Of a DNA stretch of 64,000 nucleotides, positions 53,816-63,649 are shown one piece after another. Under the pieces are notes generated by a model that had not been told where the DNA came from, made no database searches, and was given only the letters and a program-made list of their open reading frames with translations. The DNA lies in the NCBI RefSeq assembly GCF_014201505.1, contig NZ_JACHEO010000001.1, positions 248,001-312,000 of the forward strand, in the 5' to 3' direction. Positions within the stretch are counted from its first letter, which is position 1, and each line of letters starts with the position of its first letter. Source of the stretch: Desulfoprunum benzoelyticum. GTDB lineage: Bacteria > Desulfobacterota > Desulfobulbia > Desulfobulbales > Desulfocapsaceae. Made by a program: the position numbers and the translations under genes.

Positions 53816-55000
53816 CTACCTGTTCATATAGAATTGCGCAATGGTTGAGACGACGTATTCCTGCATCTCCACCGTCAATTCCGGATAAATGGGGAGGGCG
53901 AGAGTTTCGTCGGCAGCCTTTTCGGCGATGGGCAGGGAGATGTCGTCATAGCCAGTGCCCAGGCACTTCTGCCGGTGCAGGGCGACAGGGTAGTAGATCT
54001 CGCAGCCGATGTCCCTGGCAAGCAGCCAGTCCCGCAGATCATCACGACGATGAGCGCGAATGACATACTGGTTGTAGATGTGGTAGTTGTCGGCGCCGCT
54101 GTCACTGCCGCCGTCCCTGTAGACCGCGGTCGGGGTGACGACCGCTCCCTGCCCCACCAGCCCCGCCGCCTGGAACAGCGTGTTGTATACCCTGGCGTTG
54201 TCGCTCCGTTTTTTATGCCAGCCGTCGAGGTAGGGTAATTTTACCCGCAGGGCCGCCGCCTGGATCGGATCGAGGCGGAAATTCCCCCCGACCATGGAGT
54301 GGTAATATTTCGGGTAGGCCCCGTGATTCCGCAGCAGATTGACCTTGTCGGCAAACTCCTTGTTGTGGCTGACAACCATGCCGCCATCGCCGATACCGCC
54401 CAGATTTTTGCTGGGAAAAAAGGAAAAACAACCGCTTATTCCCATCGATCCGGCCCGCAGAATCCGGGTTCCCTGCGCCGTTGCCAGCGGATATTCCGCC
54501 CCGATCGCCTGGGCGGCATCCTCGATCACCGGCAGGCCGTAGCGCTCGGCGAGAGCCAGGATAGCCGCCATGTCGGCGCACTGGCCGTAGAGATGAACGG
54601 GGATGATCGCCTTGATCCGCCGCTCCTTGTCGGCGTCAAGGATCTCCTCCATCCGCCGCGGATCGATGTTGTAGCTGACCGGATCGATATCGGCGAAAAC
54701 CGGCCGGGCGCCCAGCCGAAGCACGACTCCCATCGTCGCAAAGAACGAGTACGGCGTCGTCAGCACGAGGTCGCCGTGGCCGATGTCGAGGGCCATCAGA
54801 GAGACCAGCAGGGCGTCGGTGCCGGACGATACCCCGATGCCGTACGGGACGCCCGAGTATTCGGCCACCTCTTTTTCAAGGGCCTCGACCTCCGGTCCCT
54901 GGATATAGCGGGTTGAATCAAGGACCTTGAGAACCGCGGCCTGCAGCTCGTCCTTGAGATATGCCAGTTGCGCCTGCAGATCAAGCAAAGGTACGTTCAT
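53816..55000 (-). CDS. DegT/DnrJ/EryC1/StrS-family sugar aminotransferase
   Basis: PLP-dependent aminotransferase of 394 residues. The catalytic lysine is K198 in FFPSKNLGGIGDGG, and the DIDPVSYNIDP and IEDAAQAIGAEY motifs are typical of DegT-type enzymes that aminate keto sugars for polysaccharide or antibiotic-type sugars. The exact sugar cannot be named. AGGAAATC precedes the ATG. It is the only sugar-modifying gene here, and it lies next to the polysaccharide-export-like TPR gene, which may be meaningful, though rpoH is its other neighbour. Confidence 0.92.
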   Translation of the reverse strand: MNVPLLDLQAQLAYLKDELQAAVLKVLDSTRYIQGPEVEALEKEVAEYSGVPYGIGVSSGTDALLVSLMALDIGHGDLVLTTPYSFFATMGVVLRLGARPVFADIDPVSYNIDPRRMEEILDADKERRIKAIIPVHLYGQCADMAAILALAERYGLPVIEDAAQAIGAEYPLATAQGTRILRAGSMGISGCFSFFPSKNLGGIGDGGMVVSHNKEFADKVNLLRNHGAYPKYYHSMVGGNFRLDPIQAAALRVKLPYLDGWHKKRSDNARVYNTLFQAAGLVGQGAVVTPTAVYRDGGSDSGADNYHIYNQYVIRAHRRDDLRDWLLARDIGCEIYYPVALHRQKCLGTGYDDISLPIAEKAADETLALPIYPELTVEMQEYVVSTIAQFYMNR

Positions 55001-55055
55001 GATTTCCTGTATAGAGGGAATGAATTGAGACGGGACCGAGCGGCTGCGTGGTCGA

Positions 55056-56051
55056 TCAGTCCCTGGAGTTGGAATGGACGGCGATTTTTTCGCCGTCGAA
55101 GAAGTCGACGATATCGGGCATCTCTTCCTCGAGATACTTCCGCATCTTCTTGAGCAGATTGACCTCGATCTGGCGGACCCTCTCCCGGGAGATGACGAAC
55201 ATGTCGGCGATATTCTGCAGCGTCATCGGTTCATCGGTCAGGAGTCTCTTCTCCAGAATCATCTTTTCCTTGTCATTGAGCTTGTCCTTCAGCTGTTCGA
55301 GCAATTCGTGCAGCCGCAGCCGCATCTCCTTGCCGGCGACCATCGACTCGATTCCCGGCCCGTTGCTGGGGATAAAGCTTTTCTGTTCGTCCTCTGAATC
55401 GGAGCGAACCGGACTCTCCAGCGACACATCCCAGTTGTCCATGCGCTGGCTCATCTCGATGACTTCCCGCTCCTTGACGTTGAGACGATCCGCAAGCAGC
55501 TTGGTTTCAGCGGCAAAACCCTGTGATTCGAGGAGCTTCCGTTCTTTATTGAGACTGAAGAAGAGCTTCCTCTGCGCCTGAGTCGTACCGATCTTCACCA
55601 GCCGCCAGTTGTCCATGATGAATTTGAGGACATAGGCGCGGATCCAGTAGGCGGCATAGTAGGAAAACTTGACGCCCCGGTACGGATCAAATTTCTTCGT
55701 GGCCTGGACGAGGCCGACATTTCCCTCCTGGATCAGGTCCATGAAATTCTGCATCCAGTATTTCTGGAAGTCCATCGCCACCTTGACCACCAGGCGCAGA
55801 TTGGCTGACACCAGGCGGTAGGCAGCGTCCTGGTCGCCCGTTTCCCGGAAGCGGGTGGCCAGTTCGTCGGTTTCCTCTCTCGACAGGAGCTCGTACTGGC
55901 TGATCTCCTGGAGATATCTGTGCAGGGCTGGATTGCTGAGAACCGGCAGATTTTCATCTTCCGGTACGGCGATCAGGGGTTGATCCGGTATTTCCTCTTC
56001 GAAATACTCCTCCCCGAGATCGGTGTCCACATCGGTATCGTCCTTATTCAT
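55056..56051 (-). CDS. rpoH: RNA polymerase sigma-32 (RpoH)
   Basis: Sigma-70-family factor of 331 residues. Region 2 (LRLVVKVAMDFQKYWMQNFMDLIQEGNVGL, KFDPYRGVKFSYYAAYWIRAYV) and region 4 (TLQNIADMFVISRERVRQIE) are complete, and QAQRKLFFSLNK is the RpoH box that sets it apart from RpoD. It directs heat-shock and protein-quality genes. An acidic N-terminal stretch (MNKDDTDVDTDLGEEYFEEEIP) precedes region 1.2. The ATG at 56051 is chosen; the upstream open frame includes the promoter region and is rejected. Confidence 0.92.
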   Translation of the reverse strand: MNKDDTDVDTDLGEEYFEEEIPDQPLIAVPEDENLPVLSNPALHRYLQEISQYELLSREETDELATRFRETGDQDAAYRLVSANLRLVVKVAMDFQKYWMQNFMDLIQEGNVGLVQATKKFDPYRGVKFSYYAAYWIRAYVLKFIMDNWRLVKIGTTQAQRKLFFSLNKERKLLESQGFAAETKLLADRLNVKEREVIEMSQRMDNWDVSLESPVRSDSEDEQKSFIPSNGPGIESMVAGKEMRLRLHELLEQLKDKLNDKEKMILEKRLLTDEPMTLQNIADMFVISRERVRQIEVNLLKKMRKYLEEEMPDIVDFFDGEKIAVHSNSRD

Positions 56052-56100
56052 GCACTTCAGTCTCCCGGCTGAACGTTCGTTTCGATTCGAAAGATTAAAG

Positions 56101-56128
56101 ATTTTACAGCACTTCAATGAAAGTGCAA
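56101..56128 (-). promoter_or_regulatory. candidate rpoH promoter
   Basis: On the minus strand TTGCAC (56128-56123), 16 bases, TAAAAT (56106-56101). A GCACTT/AAGTGC inverted repeat (56109-56126) covers the spacer and part of the -35 box. Confidence 0.4.
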
Positions 56129-56156
56129 TCGCAAAGTGGTCCCACCAAAGTGGCAT

Positions 56157-56185
56157 TTGCCCGTCATTGCACGACTATTCTATAA
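56157..56185 (+). promoter_or_regulatory. predicted sigma-70 promoter of lepA
   Basis: TTGCCG (56157-56162), 17 bases and a perfect TATAAT (56180-56185), giving a leader of about 126 bases before lepA. Confidence 0.65.
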
Positions 56186-56317
56186 TATCACAGTCTTCAC
56201 CGGGTGGAAAATTGTATTTAATTTATCTTTGCTTTATGCTACATATCAGGGTTCTCCTACATCTCGCCGGCTCGAACCGGTTCCCTCTCGCCCGAATCTC
56301 AACATTCTCTCCTGAAA

Positions 56318-58114
56318 ATGAAACATATACGTAATTTCAGCATCATAGCTCATATTGATCATGGGAAATCGACCCTTGCCGACCGGATGATCCAGAAATG
56401 CAAGCTCATCTCCGATCGCGAATTCAAGGATCAGCTTCTCGACAATATGGACATCGAGCGCGAGCGCGGCATCACCATCAAGAGCCAGACGATCTGCCTG
56501 CCGTACCAGGCCAGGGATGGCCAGACCTATGATCTTAATCTCGTCGACACCCCCGGCCACGTCGATTTCAGCTATGAAGTCTCGCGGGCCCTGACCTCCT
56601 GCGAGGGGGCCCTGCTGCTGATCGATGCCGCCCAGGGCGTTGAGGCCCAGACCCTGGCCAATCTCTACCTGGCGATGGAAAACGATCTCGAGATCATCCC
56701 GGTGATCAACAAGATCGATCTGCCCTCCGCCGAACCGGAAAAGGTCGCCCTGCAGATCGAGGAGGATCTCGGCCTTGACGGCAGCCTGATCCAGTACTGT
56801 TCGGCGAAAACCGGCAAGGGTGTCGAGGACATCCTCGAGGCCATCGTCAAGCATCTGCCGCCGCCCGAGGGCGACCCGGACAAGGAACTCCAGGCCCTGA
56901 TCTTTGACGCCCATTACGATGCCTTCCGCGGCACGATCATCTCGGTGCGCATCATCAACGGCACGATCAAGGCCGGCGATGTCATCCGATTCATGTCGAA
57001 CGGCACCGAATACCGGGTCGAGGAAGTCGGTCTTTTCAAGTTCCGCCGCGAGGCGGAGAAAAAGCTGTCCGCCGGCCAGATCGGCTATATCCTCGCCGGC
57101 GTCAAAACCGTCAGGGACACCAGGCCGGGCGACACCATCACCCTCAGGGACAGACCCTGTGCCAAGGCCCTGCCCGGCTTCAAGGAGGTCCAGCAGGTCG
57201 TCTTCTCCTCCCTCTACCCGATCAGCACCGACGATTACGAGGACCTCGCCGCCGCCCTCGAAAAACTGCAGCTCAACGACGCCGCCCTCAGCTTCCAGAA
57301 AGACTCGTCGGCCGCCCTCGGCTTCGGTTTCCGCTGCGGCTTTCTCGGCCTGCTCCACCTCGAAGTCGTACAGGAACGGCTGGAACGGGAGTTCGACGTC
57401 TCGCTGATCCTCACCGTCCCTTCCGTCAAATATAATTTTTATCTCTCCGACGGAACGAAAATTGAGGTCGACAACCCGGCCCATTTCCCCGACCCGGCCA
57501 AGATCCAGCGGGTCGAGGAGCCGTTTATCCGCGCCACCATCCTTATCCCCGAACGCTACATGGGGGCGGTAATGACCTTGTGCATGGAGCGCCGCGGCGA
57601 GAATACCAGCTACCATTACCCGATGCCGGGCCGGATCGAGTTCACCTGCGAACTGCCGCTGGCCGAGGTCATCTATGACTTCTACGACCGGCTCAAATCG
57701 ATCACCCAGGGCTACGGCTCCTTCGACTACGAAATGCTCGACTACCGTCTCAGTGACCTGGTCAAACTCGACATCCTCGTCAACGGCGAGATCGTCGACG
57801 CCCTTTCGCAACTGGTGCATCGCAACAATTCCCGGGCCCGTGGCCTGCACGCCTGTGAGATGCTGAAAGAAGAAATTCCCCGCCAGATGTTCAAGATCGC
57901 GATCCAGGCGGCAATCGGCGGCAACATCATCGCCCGCACCAATGTCTCGGCGCTGCGCAAGGACGTCACCGCCAAATGCTACGGCGGCGATATCAGCCGT
58001 AAGCGGAAGCTGCTGGAAAAACAGAAGGAAGGGAAAAAACGGATGAAAACGGTCGGCAACGTCGATATCCCCCAGACCGCCTTCCTCGCGGTGCTGCGGT
58101 CCGAGCAGAAATAA
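56318..58114 (+). CDS. lepA: elongation factor 4 (LepA)
   Basis: Translational GTPase of 598 residues that acts on stalled or mis-translocated ribosomes and during subunit biogenesis. G1 [14 protein letters not shown] (residues 10-23), G2 [11 protein letters not shown]3 DTPGHVDF, G4 NKIDLPSA and G5 CSAKTGKG are intact. The LepA-specific C-terminal domain, with [36 protein letters not shown] sequence (quoted as [16 protein letters not shown]), is complete. First gene of a plus-strand pair with the small Cdd1-like gene 21 bases on. Confidence 0.96.
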   Translation: MKHIRNFSIIAHIDHGKSTLADRMIQKCKLISDREFKDQLLDNMDIERERGITIKSQTICLPYQARDGQTYDLNLVDTPGHVDFSYEVSRALTSCEGALLLIDAAQGVEAQTLANLYLAMENDLEIIPVINKIDLPSAEPEKVALQIEEDLGLDGSLIQYCSAKTGKGVEDILEAIVKHLPPPEGDPDKELQALIFDAHYDAFRGTIISVRIINGTIKAGDVIRFMSNGTEYRVEEVGLFKFRREAEKKLSAGQIGYILAGVKTVRDTRPGDTITLRDRPCAKALPGFKEVQQVVFSSLYPISTDDYEDLAAALEKLQLNDAALSFQKDSSAALGFGFRCGFLGLLHLEVVQERLEREFDVSLILTVPSVKYNFYLSDGTKIEVDNPAHFPDPAKIQRVEEPFIRATILIPERYMGAVMTLCMERRGENTSYHYPMPGRIEFTCELPLAEVIYDFYDRLKSITQGYGSFDYEMLDYRLSDLVKLDILVNGEIVDALSQLVHRNNSRARGLHACEMLKEEIPRQMFKIAIQAAIGGNIIARTNVSALRKDVTAKCYGGDISRKRKLLEKQKEGKKRMKTVGNVDIPQTAFLAVLRSEQK

Positions 58115-58135
58115 GCCGACGCCTCGCCTCTGTCG

Positions 58136-58450
58136 ATGAAGACCACGCGGACAGGAAACGACGACAAGATCGTCAGGTTGACCGATATTCCCAACATCGG
58201 CCCGGCGATGGCCCGCGATCTCAACCTCCTTGGGATAAAGCAGCCGGAACAGCTGCGCGGTCGCGATCCCTACCTGCTGTACGGGGATCTCTGCCGCATC
58301 ACCGGCAAACACCAGGACCCCTGCGTCCTCGACGTGTTCATCGCCGCCGTCCGGTTTCTGGCCGGTGAACCGGCCAGGCCGTGGTATCATTACACCGCCG
58401 AGCGTAAGGCGACGCTGCGGCGGAAAAAAGCGGCGGACGGTTCCCGCTGA
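58136..58450 (+). CDS. helix-hairpin-helix Cdd1-like protein
   Basis: A 104-residue protein with a helix-hairpin-helix core, LTDIPNIGPAMARDLNLLGI (residues 15-34), followed by a helical region with LRGRDPYLLYGDLC and an ending rich in arginine and lysine. This resembles the Cdd1 (pathogenicity locus) family of small TfoX-C-like proteins. A role in DNA binding is suggested by the fold, not shown. It follows lepA closely. Confidence 0.82.
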   Translation: MKTTRTGNDDKIVRLTDIPNIGPAMARDLNLLGIKQPEQLRGRDPYLLYGDLCRITGKHQDPCVLDVFIAAVRFLAGEPARPWYHYTAERKATLRRKKAADGSR

Positions 58451-58513
58451 TCGTCACCGCTGCGCCGGCGGCCAGCCCCACTGCCCCTTCCTCCCCAGCC
58501 CCCCTTCTCTGCC

Positions 58514-59422
58514 TCAAGACCGTAGTCCGCCGTCCTCCCGACCGCTCCTTCCCTGCAGCACCAGACCGATGACGATGAAGAGCAGGCCGATATAGGTCGC
58601 CGGCAGGATCTGTTCACCAACCAGGAAATGGATGAAGATCAGGGACAGGAACGGGCAGATGAAGATGAGGTTGGCGATCCGCGCGGTATCGGTCGACAGT
58701 TTCATCGCCTTGAGCCAGAAAACATAGGCGATCCCCATCTCGAACACGCCGATATAGGCGGCACCGAGCAGACCGGCGCTCTCCACCGGCCGCAATCCGT
58801 GCACCAGCACCACATAGCCGCCGGTCAGCGGCAGCGAACAGCAGAAATTCAGGAACAGCCCGACCACCGGTTCCCGGCGGTCCCGGGTCGAAAACACCCA
58901 GTACAGCGACCAGATGACGGTGGAAAACAGCGCCAGCCCGACCCCGGTCGGGCTGGCGAAATGCAGGGACCAGATCTTGCCCTGGGTCGAGATGATCAGG
59001 ACGCCGAGGTAGCTGACGGCGATCGCCACGATCTGCCGGCCAGTGATCTTCTGCCGCAGCAACGGGATCGACAGCAGGGTCAGGGTGATCGCCCAGGTAT
59101 GGTTGATGGGCTGGGCCTGCTGGGCCGGCAGCAGTTCATAGGCCTTGAACAGAACGAGATAGTAGAGAAAGGGGTTGAGGGCCCCGAACCCGAGCGAGGC
59201 CAGCCAGTCCTGCCGTTGCAGCCGCCGCAGTTCGCCCCCCTTCCCCTGCCACAGGATCACCGCCAGCAGGACGATGCAGGAAACGATGGAGGCATAGAAC
59301 AGCAGCTCAGCCGGCTGCAGGTAGCGCAGCGACAGCTTGAAGGCGCTGGCGACAGTCGACCACAGGCCGACGGTCAGCAGGGCGAAGACGTAGGCGAGGC
59401 GCTGGTTCTTCGGCGCCGTCAC
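58514..59422 (-). CDS. EamA/DMT-family transporter
   Basis: A 302-residue membrane protein with ten hydrophobic segments in two EamA repeats (VFALLTVGLWSTVASAFKLS near residue 12, then FSTVIWSLYWVFSTRDR). Such drug/metabolite transporters export amino acids or metabolites; the substrate is unknown. It begins with GTG in a GTGA overlap with the preceding EamA gene, so the two proteins are made together. Confidence 0.88.
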   Translation of the reverse strand: MTAPKNQRLAYVFALLTVGLWSTVASAFKLSLRYLQPAELLFYASIVSCIVLLAVILWQGKGGELRRLQRQDWLASLGFGALNPFLYYLVLFKAYELLPAQQAQPINHTWAITLTLLSIPLLRQKITGRQIVAIAVSYLGVLIISTQGKIWSLHFASPTGVGLALFSTVIWSLYWVFSTRDRREPVVGLFLNFCCSLPLTGGYVVLVHGLRPVESAGLLGAAYIGVFEMGIAYVFWLKAMKLSTDTARIANLIFICPFLSLIFIHFLVGEQILPATYIGLLFIVIGLVLQGRSGREDGGLRS

Positions 59423-60321
59423 CGTCGCCTGCCCTCCACCCGATCGGGAACGATCAGCAGCACCAGCGCCGAGAGGATCAGCACCAGCCCGAGCGACGAA
59501 ACCACATTGATCCGCTCGCCGACGACGACGATGCCGAGAATCGCCGCCGTCAGGGGTTCGGCCAGCGACAGCGTCACCGCCGTCGAGGCGGCGACGGTCT
59601 TCAGACCACTGGCGAAGAACCAGTACGACAGGGCGGTGGCGACGAGCCCGAGGTGGAGCATCAGCAGCCAGCCGTTGACCTGCCCCAGCCAGGTCAGATC
59701 AGCCGTCACCAGCAGCGGCGACAGGAAGATCGCCCCGAGGCAGAAGATCACCGCCGTGACATCCTCGGGCGACCGGCCCGGCAGCAGCAGCTTGATCGCC
59801 AGAGCATAGGCGGCATAGGAGAAACCGGCGGCGAGGGCCAGGACAACCCCGCCGATGTCTATCCGGATGTCCCCGGACTGCAGCACCAGCAGCAGGCAGC
59901 CGAAAACGGCGACAGCGGTGGAGAAATACCAGCGCCGGCCTGGTCGACGCTGCCGGACGAGATATTCGAGGATGCCGGCGAACACCGGGGCCGAGCCGAT
60001 GCCGACGATCGTCCCCACCGCCACTCCGGTCTTCAGCACCGCCGAAAAGAAGGTGACCTGATACAGGGCGACGAAGGCCCCGGCGGCTACCGTCAGCAGC
60101 GGCGGCCAGGAGCGGAGCCGCAACCCGCCGCGGAGCCAGGCCGAGAGGGCGAGGGCTGAACCGCCGAGCGCCAGCCGGAGGGCGCCGATGGCCTGGGGTG
60201 AGCTGCCCGCCGGGGCCAGGGCCTGCACCGTTCCCGTCGTCCCCCAGAGGATCGCTGCGGCCAGGACCAGCCAGACCCCCTTGTTCCCCAATATTTCCGT
60301 GCTGCCGCCTGATTCAGACAT
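59419..60321 (-). CDS. EamA/DMT-family transporter
   Basis: A 300-residue membrane protein with two EamA repeats (VLAAAILWGTTGTVQALAP near residue 18 and ALAAGFSYAAYALAIKLL near residue 167), ten predicted helices. It differs from its neighbour at 58514-59422 enough to be a separate transporter, not a recent tandem copy. The four-base overlap suggests a possible two-protein transporter, but most EamA proteins work alone. Substrate unknown. Confidence 0.88.
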   Translation of the reverse strand: MSESGGSTEILGNKGVWLVLAAAILWGTTGTVQALAPAGSSPQAIGALRLALGGSALALSAWLRGGLRLRSWPPLLTVAAGAFVALYQVTFFSAVLKTGVAVGTIVGIGSAPVFAGILEYLVRQRRPGRRWYFSTAVAVFGCLLLVLQSGDIRIDIGGVVLALAAGFSYAAYALAIKLLLPGRSPEDVTAVIFCLGAIFLSPLLVTADLTWLGQVNGWLLMLHLGLVATALSYWFFASGLKTVAASTAVTLSLAEPLTAAILGIVVVGERINVVSSLGLVLILSALVLLIVPDRVEGRRR

Positions 60322-60500
60322 GATGTCGCATCGCCGATGTGCCGATTGAGATCGGCGTCAGATGTTCCGTGGATTCGATAACGAGTGAACAACGGTGAAA
60401 ACGAGGGAGAATACCCTCTCCGCGCAAACTTTGCCAGCTGGAATACCGACCTGGTACAGCCCGGATCGGGGCCGTCGAGAAAGCGGGTGAATACCGTGGA

Positions 60501-61142
60501 TTATTTCCGGGCCATCATCGCCAGCCGCAGGCCGAGACCGATAAAGAGAGCGGCGGCGGCGATCCGGCACAATCGGACCAGGACGGCGGATTGCCGGAAG
60601 CGATCGGCGAGATGCGAGGCGAGGAGGGCAAAGGCGACGTTGACGATCGTGCCGTTGAAATTGAACAGTGCACCAAGAAACAGGAAGGCGAGGGCCGGGT
60701 GGCTCGTTGCCGGAGACACGAACTGCGGCAGCAGGGCCAAGAAGAACAGTGCGACCTTGGGGTTGAGGGCGTTGATCAGCATCGCCTGACGAAAGATCCT
60801 GGCGGGGGTGAGAGGCGCTGGATCGTCGGGCGTCGCCCGCCGACCGGCGCCGATGGTCAGCAGCGATGCGATCCCAAGATAGACCAGGTAGAGGGCCCCG
60901 GCATATTTGACAGCGGTGAAGGCCAGAGCCGAGGTCGCCAGCACCACCGACAGGCCGAGGCCGGCACAGAGTATATGCAAAAGGCAGCCGGCCCCGATCC
61001 CCAGCGCCGCGATCATCCCGGCCCGTGGTCCCTGGGCGGCGCTGCGGCTGGCGATGAACAGCATGTCGGCGCCCGGGGTGACGTTGAGGAGCAACCCGGC
61101 AGCGACAAACACCCCGAGATTTTCCGTGCCCAGTATCGACAT
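60501..61142 (-). CDS. LysE/RhtB-family amino acid exporter
   Basis: Membrane protein of 213 residues with about six hydrophobic helices. The start GVFVAAGLLLNVTPGADMLFI, the region GAGCLLHILCAGLGLS and LINALNPKVALFFLALLPQFV are typical of RhtB exporters of homoserine, threonine and related amino acids. The substrate is not set by sequence. Two bases separate its start from the yciH stop, so the two are coupled. Confidence 0.9.
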   Translation of the reverse strand: MSILGTENLGVFVAAGLLLNVTPGADMLFIASRSAAQGPRAGMIAALGIGAGCLLHILCAGLGLSVVLATSALAFTAVKYAGALYLVYLGIASLLTIGAGRRATPDDPAPLTPARIFRQAMLINALNPKVALFFLALLPQFVSPATSHPALAFLFLGALFNFNGTIVNVAFALLASHLADRFRQSAVLVRLCRIAAAALFIGLGLRLAMMARK

Positions 61143-61144
61143 GT

Positions 61145-61513
61145 TCAGCTCCCGCTCCGCTTGACCTTCCAGCCCCGTCTCGTCAACTCCGTCAGCAGCA
61201 GGTCGCGATGGTCGCCCTGGATTTCCAGCCGGTCGCCCTTGACGGTACCGCCGGAACCGCAGCGTCGTTTCAGTTCTCTGGCAAGATCAACCAGGCCGGC
61301 CTGATGAAGGGGGATACCGGTGATGATCGTCACCCCCGCTCCCTTGCGCCCCTTTGTCTCCCGACTCACGCGCACAACCCCGTCCCCCGGCCCAGGCTGC
61401 TGTTGCCGGTGGCGGCAGCTGCATTCTTTCACCGGCCTGGCACAGGCAGGGCACATCTTGCCATGTTCGGTCGAGTAGACCGGTGATTGCGGCTGCAATT
61501 TGCGTAAAGCCAT
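61145..61513 (-). CDS. yciH: SUI1/eIF1-like translation factor YciH
   Basis: A 122-residue protein with an eIF1/SUI1 domain: GRKGAGVTIITGIPLHQAG (near residue 55), KRRCGSGGTVKGDRLEIQGDHR (near residue 82) and the GWKVKRSG ending. It also has four N-terminal cysteines in CPACARPVKECSC (C21, C24, C31, C33) that could bind zinc. In E. coli YciH influences start-codon choice. It is transcribed ahead of the RhtB gene. Confidence 0.9.
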   Translation of the reverse strand: MALRKLQPQSPVYSTEHGKMCPACARPVKECSCRHRQQQPGPGDGVVRVSRETKGRKGAGVTIITGIPLHQAGLVDLARELKRRCGSGGTVKGDRLEIQGDHRDLLLTELTRRGWKVKRSGS

Positions 61514-61562
61514 AGGTGTTGCAGGTCCTGGTGCCGGCCCCGCCGTCGGGATGCGGTCGGCG

Positions 61563-61934
61563 TTAAAGTTCGTGGTTGATCCGGCGGCTGAAACTCGACG
61601 CGTTGATATCGACGATCTGGACCGCTATGGTGGCCTGAAGTTCCTCCAGCATCCGCGGGAAATGACTGACCAGGATCTTCAGGCAACTCTCGGAGATGCT
61701 CTTCTTCAAGCCGTCGCTTCTCCCGGCGAGGATCTGGACGGTCAGCAGGACGAAGGCCTGGTCGGGATGACCGTTGCCGACGCAGTAATTCGTCAGCTTC
61801 ACCGCCTTGCTCTTGATTTCGGCGCTGTGCCACTCGCCGGTGGCGATCAGGACCGCGTGAATCTCCCGGTACAGTTCATTCCAACTCGGCTCGTCTGCAA
61901 TATTGTCGGTATATTCAAAATGGCATTGCGGCAT
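61563..61934 (-). CDS. 5-carboxymethyl-2-hydroxymuconate isomerase family tautomerase
   Basis: A 123-residue tautomerase-superfamily protein. It begins MPQCHFEYTDNI, with Pro2 as the expected catalytic N-terminal proline after methionine removal, and has CVGNGHPDQAFVLLTVQILAGR (quoted in part as NGHPDQAFVLLTVQILAG) typical of the CHMI/HpaF group. In aerobes CHMI works in homoprotocatechuate breakdown, for which no other genes are present. The real substrate here is unknown. GGAG lies 6-7 bases before the ATG; an earlier start in the same frame is rejected. Confidence 0.87.
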   Translation of the reverse strand: MPQCHFEYTDNIADEPSWNELYREIHAVLIATGEWHSAEIKSKAVKLTNYCVGNGHPDQAFVLLTVQILAGRSDGLKKSISESCLKILVSHFPRMLEELQATIAVQIVDINASSFSRRINHEL

Positions 61935-62246
61935 GGACTGCTCCGGCGAACAGCGAATTAATCTTGAAAGCCCTTTCCTCCGGGCCGCATGATGACACAA
62001 AGCGGTTATCCCGGCAATCCCTTACCGATATTTTTTGATTTCTCCTCCGCGATACGGCCCCCGATTCCGGGACTGGCCGGCAGGCGCCAAGGCACTGCCT
62101 TGACTCCGGTCGCCGCCTTCCTCCCATGGCACTGGCGTCGACATTTGCAACCAGGGTGTTTCCCGACAGCGATTGGAGATTGTCATTTTCCGGTGAAATC
62201 GCGGTTCCATTATTTTCCCATGCACGTTAAAGTCGTCATTCAACCA
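61935..62246. other. 312-base gene-free stretch before nadA
   Basis: No convincing gene or structured RNA was recognised on either strand. It holds a perfect 7-bp palindrome around one base (CAAGGCA-C-TGCCTTG, 62088-62102), which could be an operator. Confidence 0.4.
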
Positions 62247-62274
62247 TTGTCTTACATTGTATGATGCATATGAT
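62247..62274 (+). promoter_or_regulatory. candidate nadA promoter
   Basis: TTGTCT (62247-62252), 16 bases, TATGAT (62269-62274), giving a leader of about 95 bases. Confidence 0.45.
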
Positions 62275-62375
62275 TTTTCTGACAACTATGTCCATATCCG
62301 CTTTATGACCATCGGCTCGCCAGGATGCAGGGCCGCTTTTCCACTCCCCGACGACCACTACCCCCAGGAAAAACC

Positions 62376-63434
62376 ATGCCACTCGATACTTCAGTGAAGC
62401 AAGCCGCCGTTGACCTTCCGTTCATCCGTGTCCCCGATCTGCCGCAATGGCCGGTGCTGTCACCGGCCGAACAGGAACGGCTGAAGCAGGATATCAAAAC
62501 GATGCTGCGCCGGCAGAACGCCGTTCTGGTCGCCCATTACTACACCGACGGCGCCCTGCAGGACCTGGCGGAAGAGACCGGCGGCTGTGTCGCCGATTCG
62601 CTGGAGATGGCCCGGTTCGGCACCGAGCATCCGGCCACGACCCTGGTGGTCGCCGGCGTCCGGTTCATGGGGGAAACGTCGAAGATACTGAACAATGAGA
62701 AACGGGTCCTGATGCCGGATCTGGCGGCGACCTGCTCGCTCGACGAAGGCTGCCCTGCCGGTCTCTTTTCAGCCTACTGTGACGAGCACCCCGACTACAC
62801 GGTCGTCGTCTACGCCAACACCAGCGCCGAGGTCAAGGCGCGTTCCGACTGGGTGGTGACCTCGGGAATCGCCCTTCCCATCATCCGCCACCTGGCCCGA
62901 TCGGGTGAAAAGGTGCTGTGGGCCCCCGACCGCCATCTCGGCCAGTATGTGCAGAAACAGACCGGCGCCGAGATGATCTACTGGCCGGGATCGTGCATCG
63001 TCCATGAACGCTTCCGTGCCGAAGCGCTGGCCGAGATGCGTTCCCGCCATCCGCAGGCCGCGGTCCTGGTGCACCCGGAATCGCCGGAGGAGGTCGTTGC
63101 CCTGGCCGATGTCGTCGGCTCGACCACGGCGCTGATTCAGGCGGTCGTCACCCTCCCCAACCCGGAATTCATTGTCGCCACCGATGCCGGGATCATGCAC
63201 AAGATGCAGCAACTGGCCCCCGGCAAAGTACTGATCGAGGCGCCGACGCTGGGCGAAGGGGCAACGTGTCAGAGTTGCGCCCGTTGCCCCTGGATGGGGA
63301 TGAATTCCCTGCAGAACCTTGCCGAGGTGTTGAAAACCGGCAAAAACGAGATCGTCGTTTCGGCCGACCTGGCCCGCAAGGCGGCGATCCCGATCCGGAG
63401 AATGCTCGATTTCGCCCGCGATATGCGCAAATAA
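62376..63434 (+). CDS. nadA: quinolinate synthase NadA
   Basis: A 352-residue [4Fe-4S] enzyme that condenses iminoaspartate with dihydroxyacetone phosphate to quinolinate for NAD synthesis. The cluster cysteines are C120 ([12 protein letters not shown]), C207 (WPGSCIVHE) and C304 in the C-terminal [10 protein letters not shown], at positions like those of E. coli Nad[17 protein letters not shown] fits the substrate loop. The ATG at 62376 follows AGGAAAAACC and is preferred over an ATG at 62325. nadB and nadC are not in the window. Confidence 0.95.
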   Translation: MPLDTSVKQAAVDLPFIRVPDLPQWPVLSPAEQERLKQDIKTMLRRQNAVLVAHYYTDGALQDLAEETGGCVADSLEMARFGTEHPATTLVVAGVRFMGETSKILNNEKRVLMPDLAATCSLDEGCPAGLFSAYCDEHPDYTVVVYANTSAEVKARSDWVVTSGIALPIIRHLARSGEKVLWAPDRHLGQYVQKQTGAEMIYWPGSCIVHERFRAEALAEMRSRHPQAAVLVHPESPEEVVALADVVGSTTALIQAVVTLPNPEFIVATDAGIMHKMQQLAPGKVLIEAPTLGEGATCQSCARCPWMGMNSLQNLAEVLKTGKNEIVVSADLARKAAIPIRRMLDFARDMRK

Positions 63435-63649
63435 CCCCGGAACACCGACACCTTCCCTGTCGGCCTTGGCACCGGTGAGGTGCAGGGCTGGCTGCGGCAA
63501 CGGAAATTTACTTAAGCCATGCTCATACAGAACATAAGCAATTCTTAAGCATCGGATTTTTTCCGTTGTCGCCGCCCCTATTCCGCGGTACATTGCCAAT
63601 AATTGTATTATGCATCCTCAAATCAAGACGATACAGTATTGGAGAGCGT

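Noticed and set aside
56246..58390. 714-codon minus-strand open frame opposite lepA
   Set aside because: LepA on the plus strand is complete and diagnostic; the reverse frame has low-complexity composition typical of a shadow.
62088..62102. CAAGGCA-C-TGCCTTG palindrome as a confirmed NAD-repressor operator
   Set aside because: It lies 150 bases upstream of the predicted nadA promoter and matches no operator I know.
62022..62285. 87-codon minus-strand frame before nadA
   Set aside because: No similarity, no ribosome binding site, composition like non-coding DNA.
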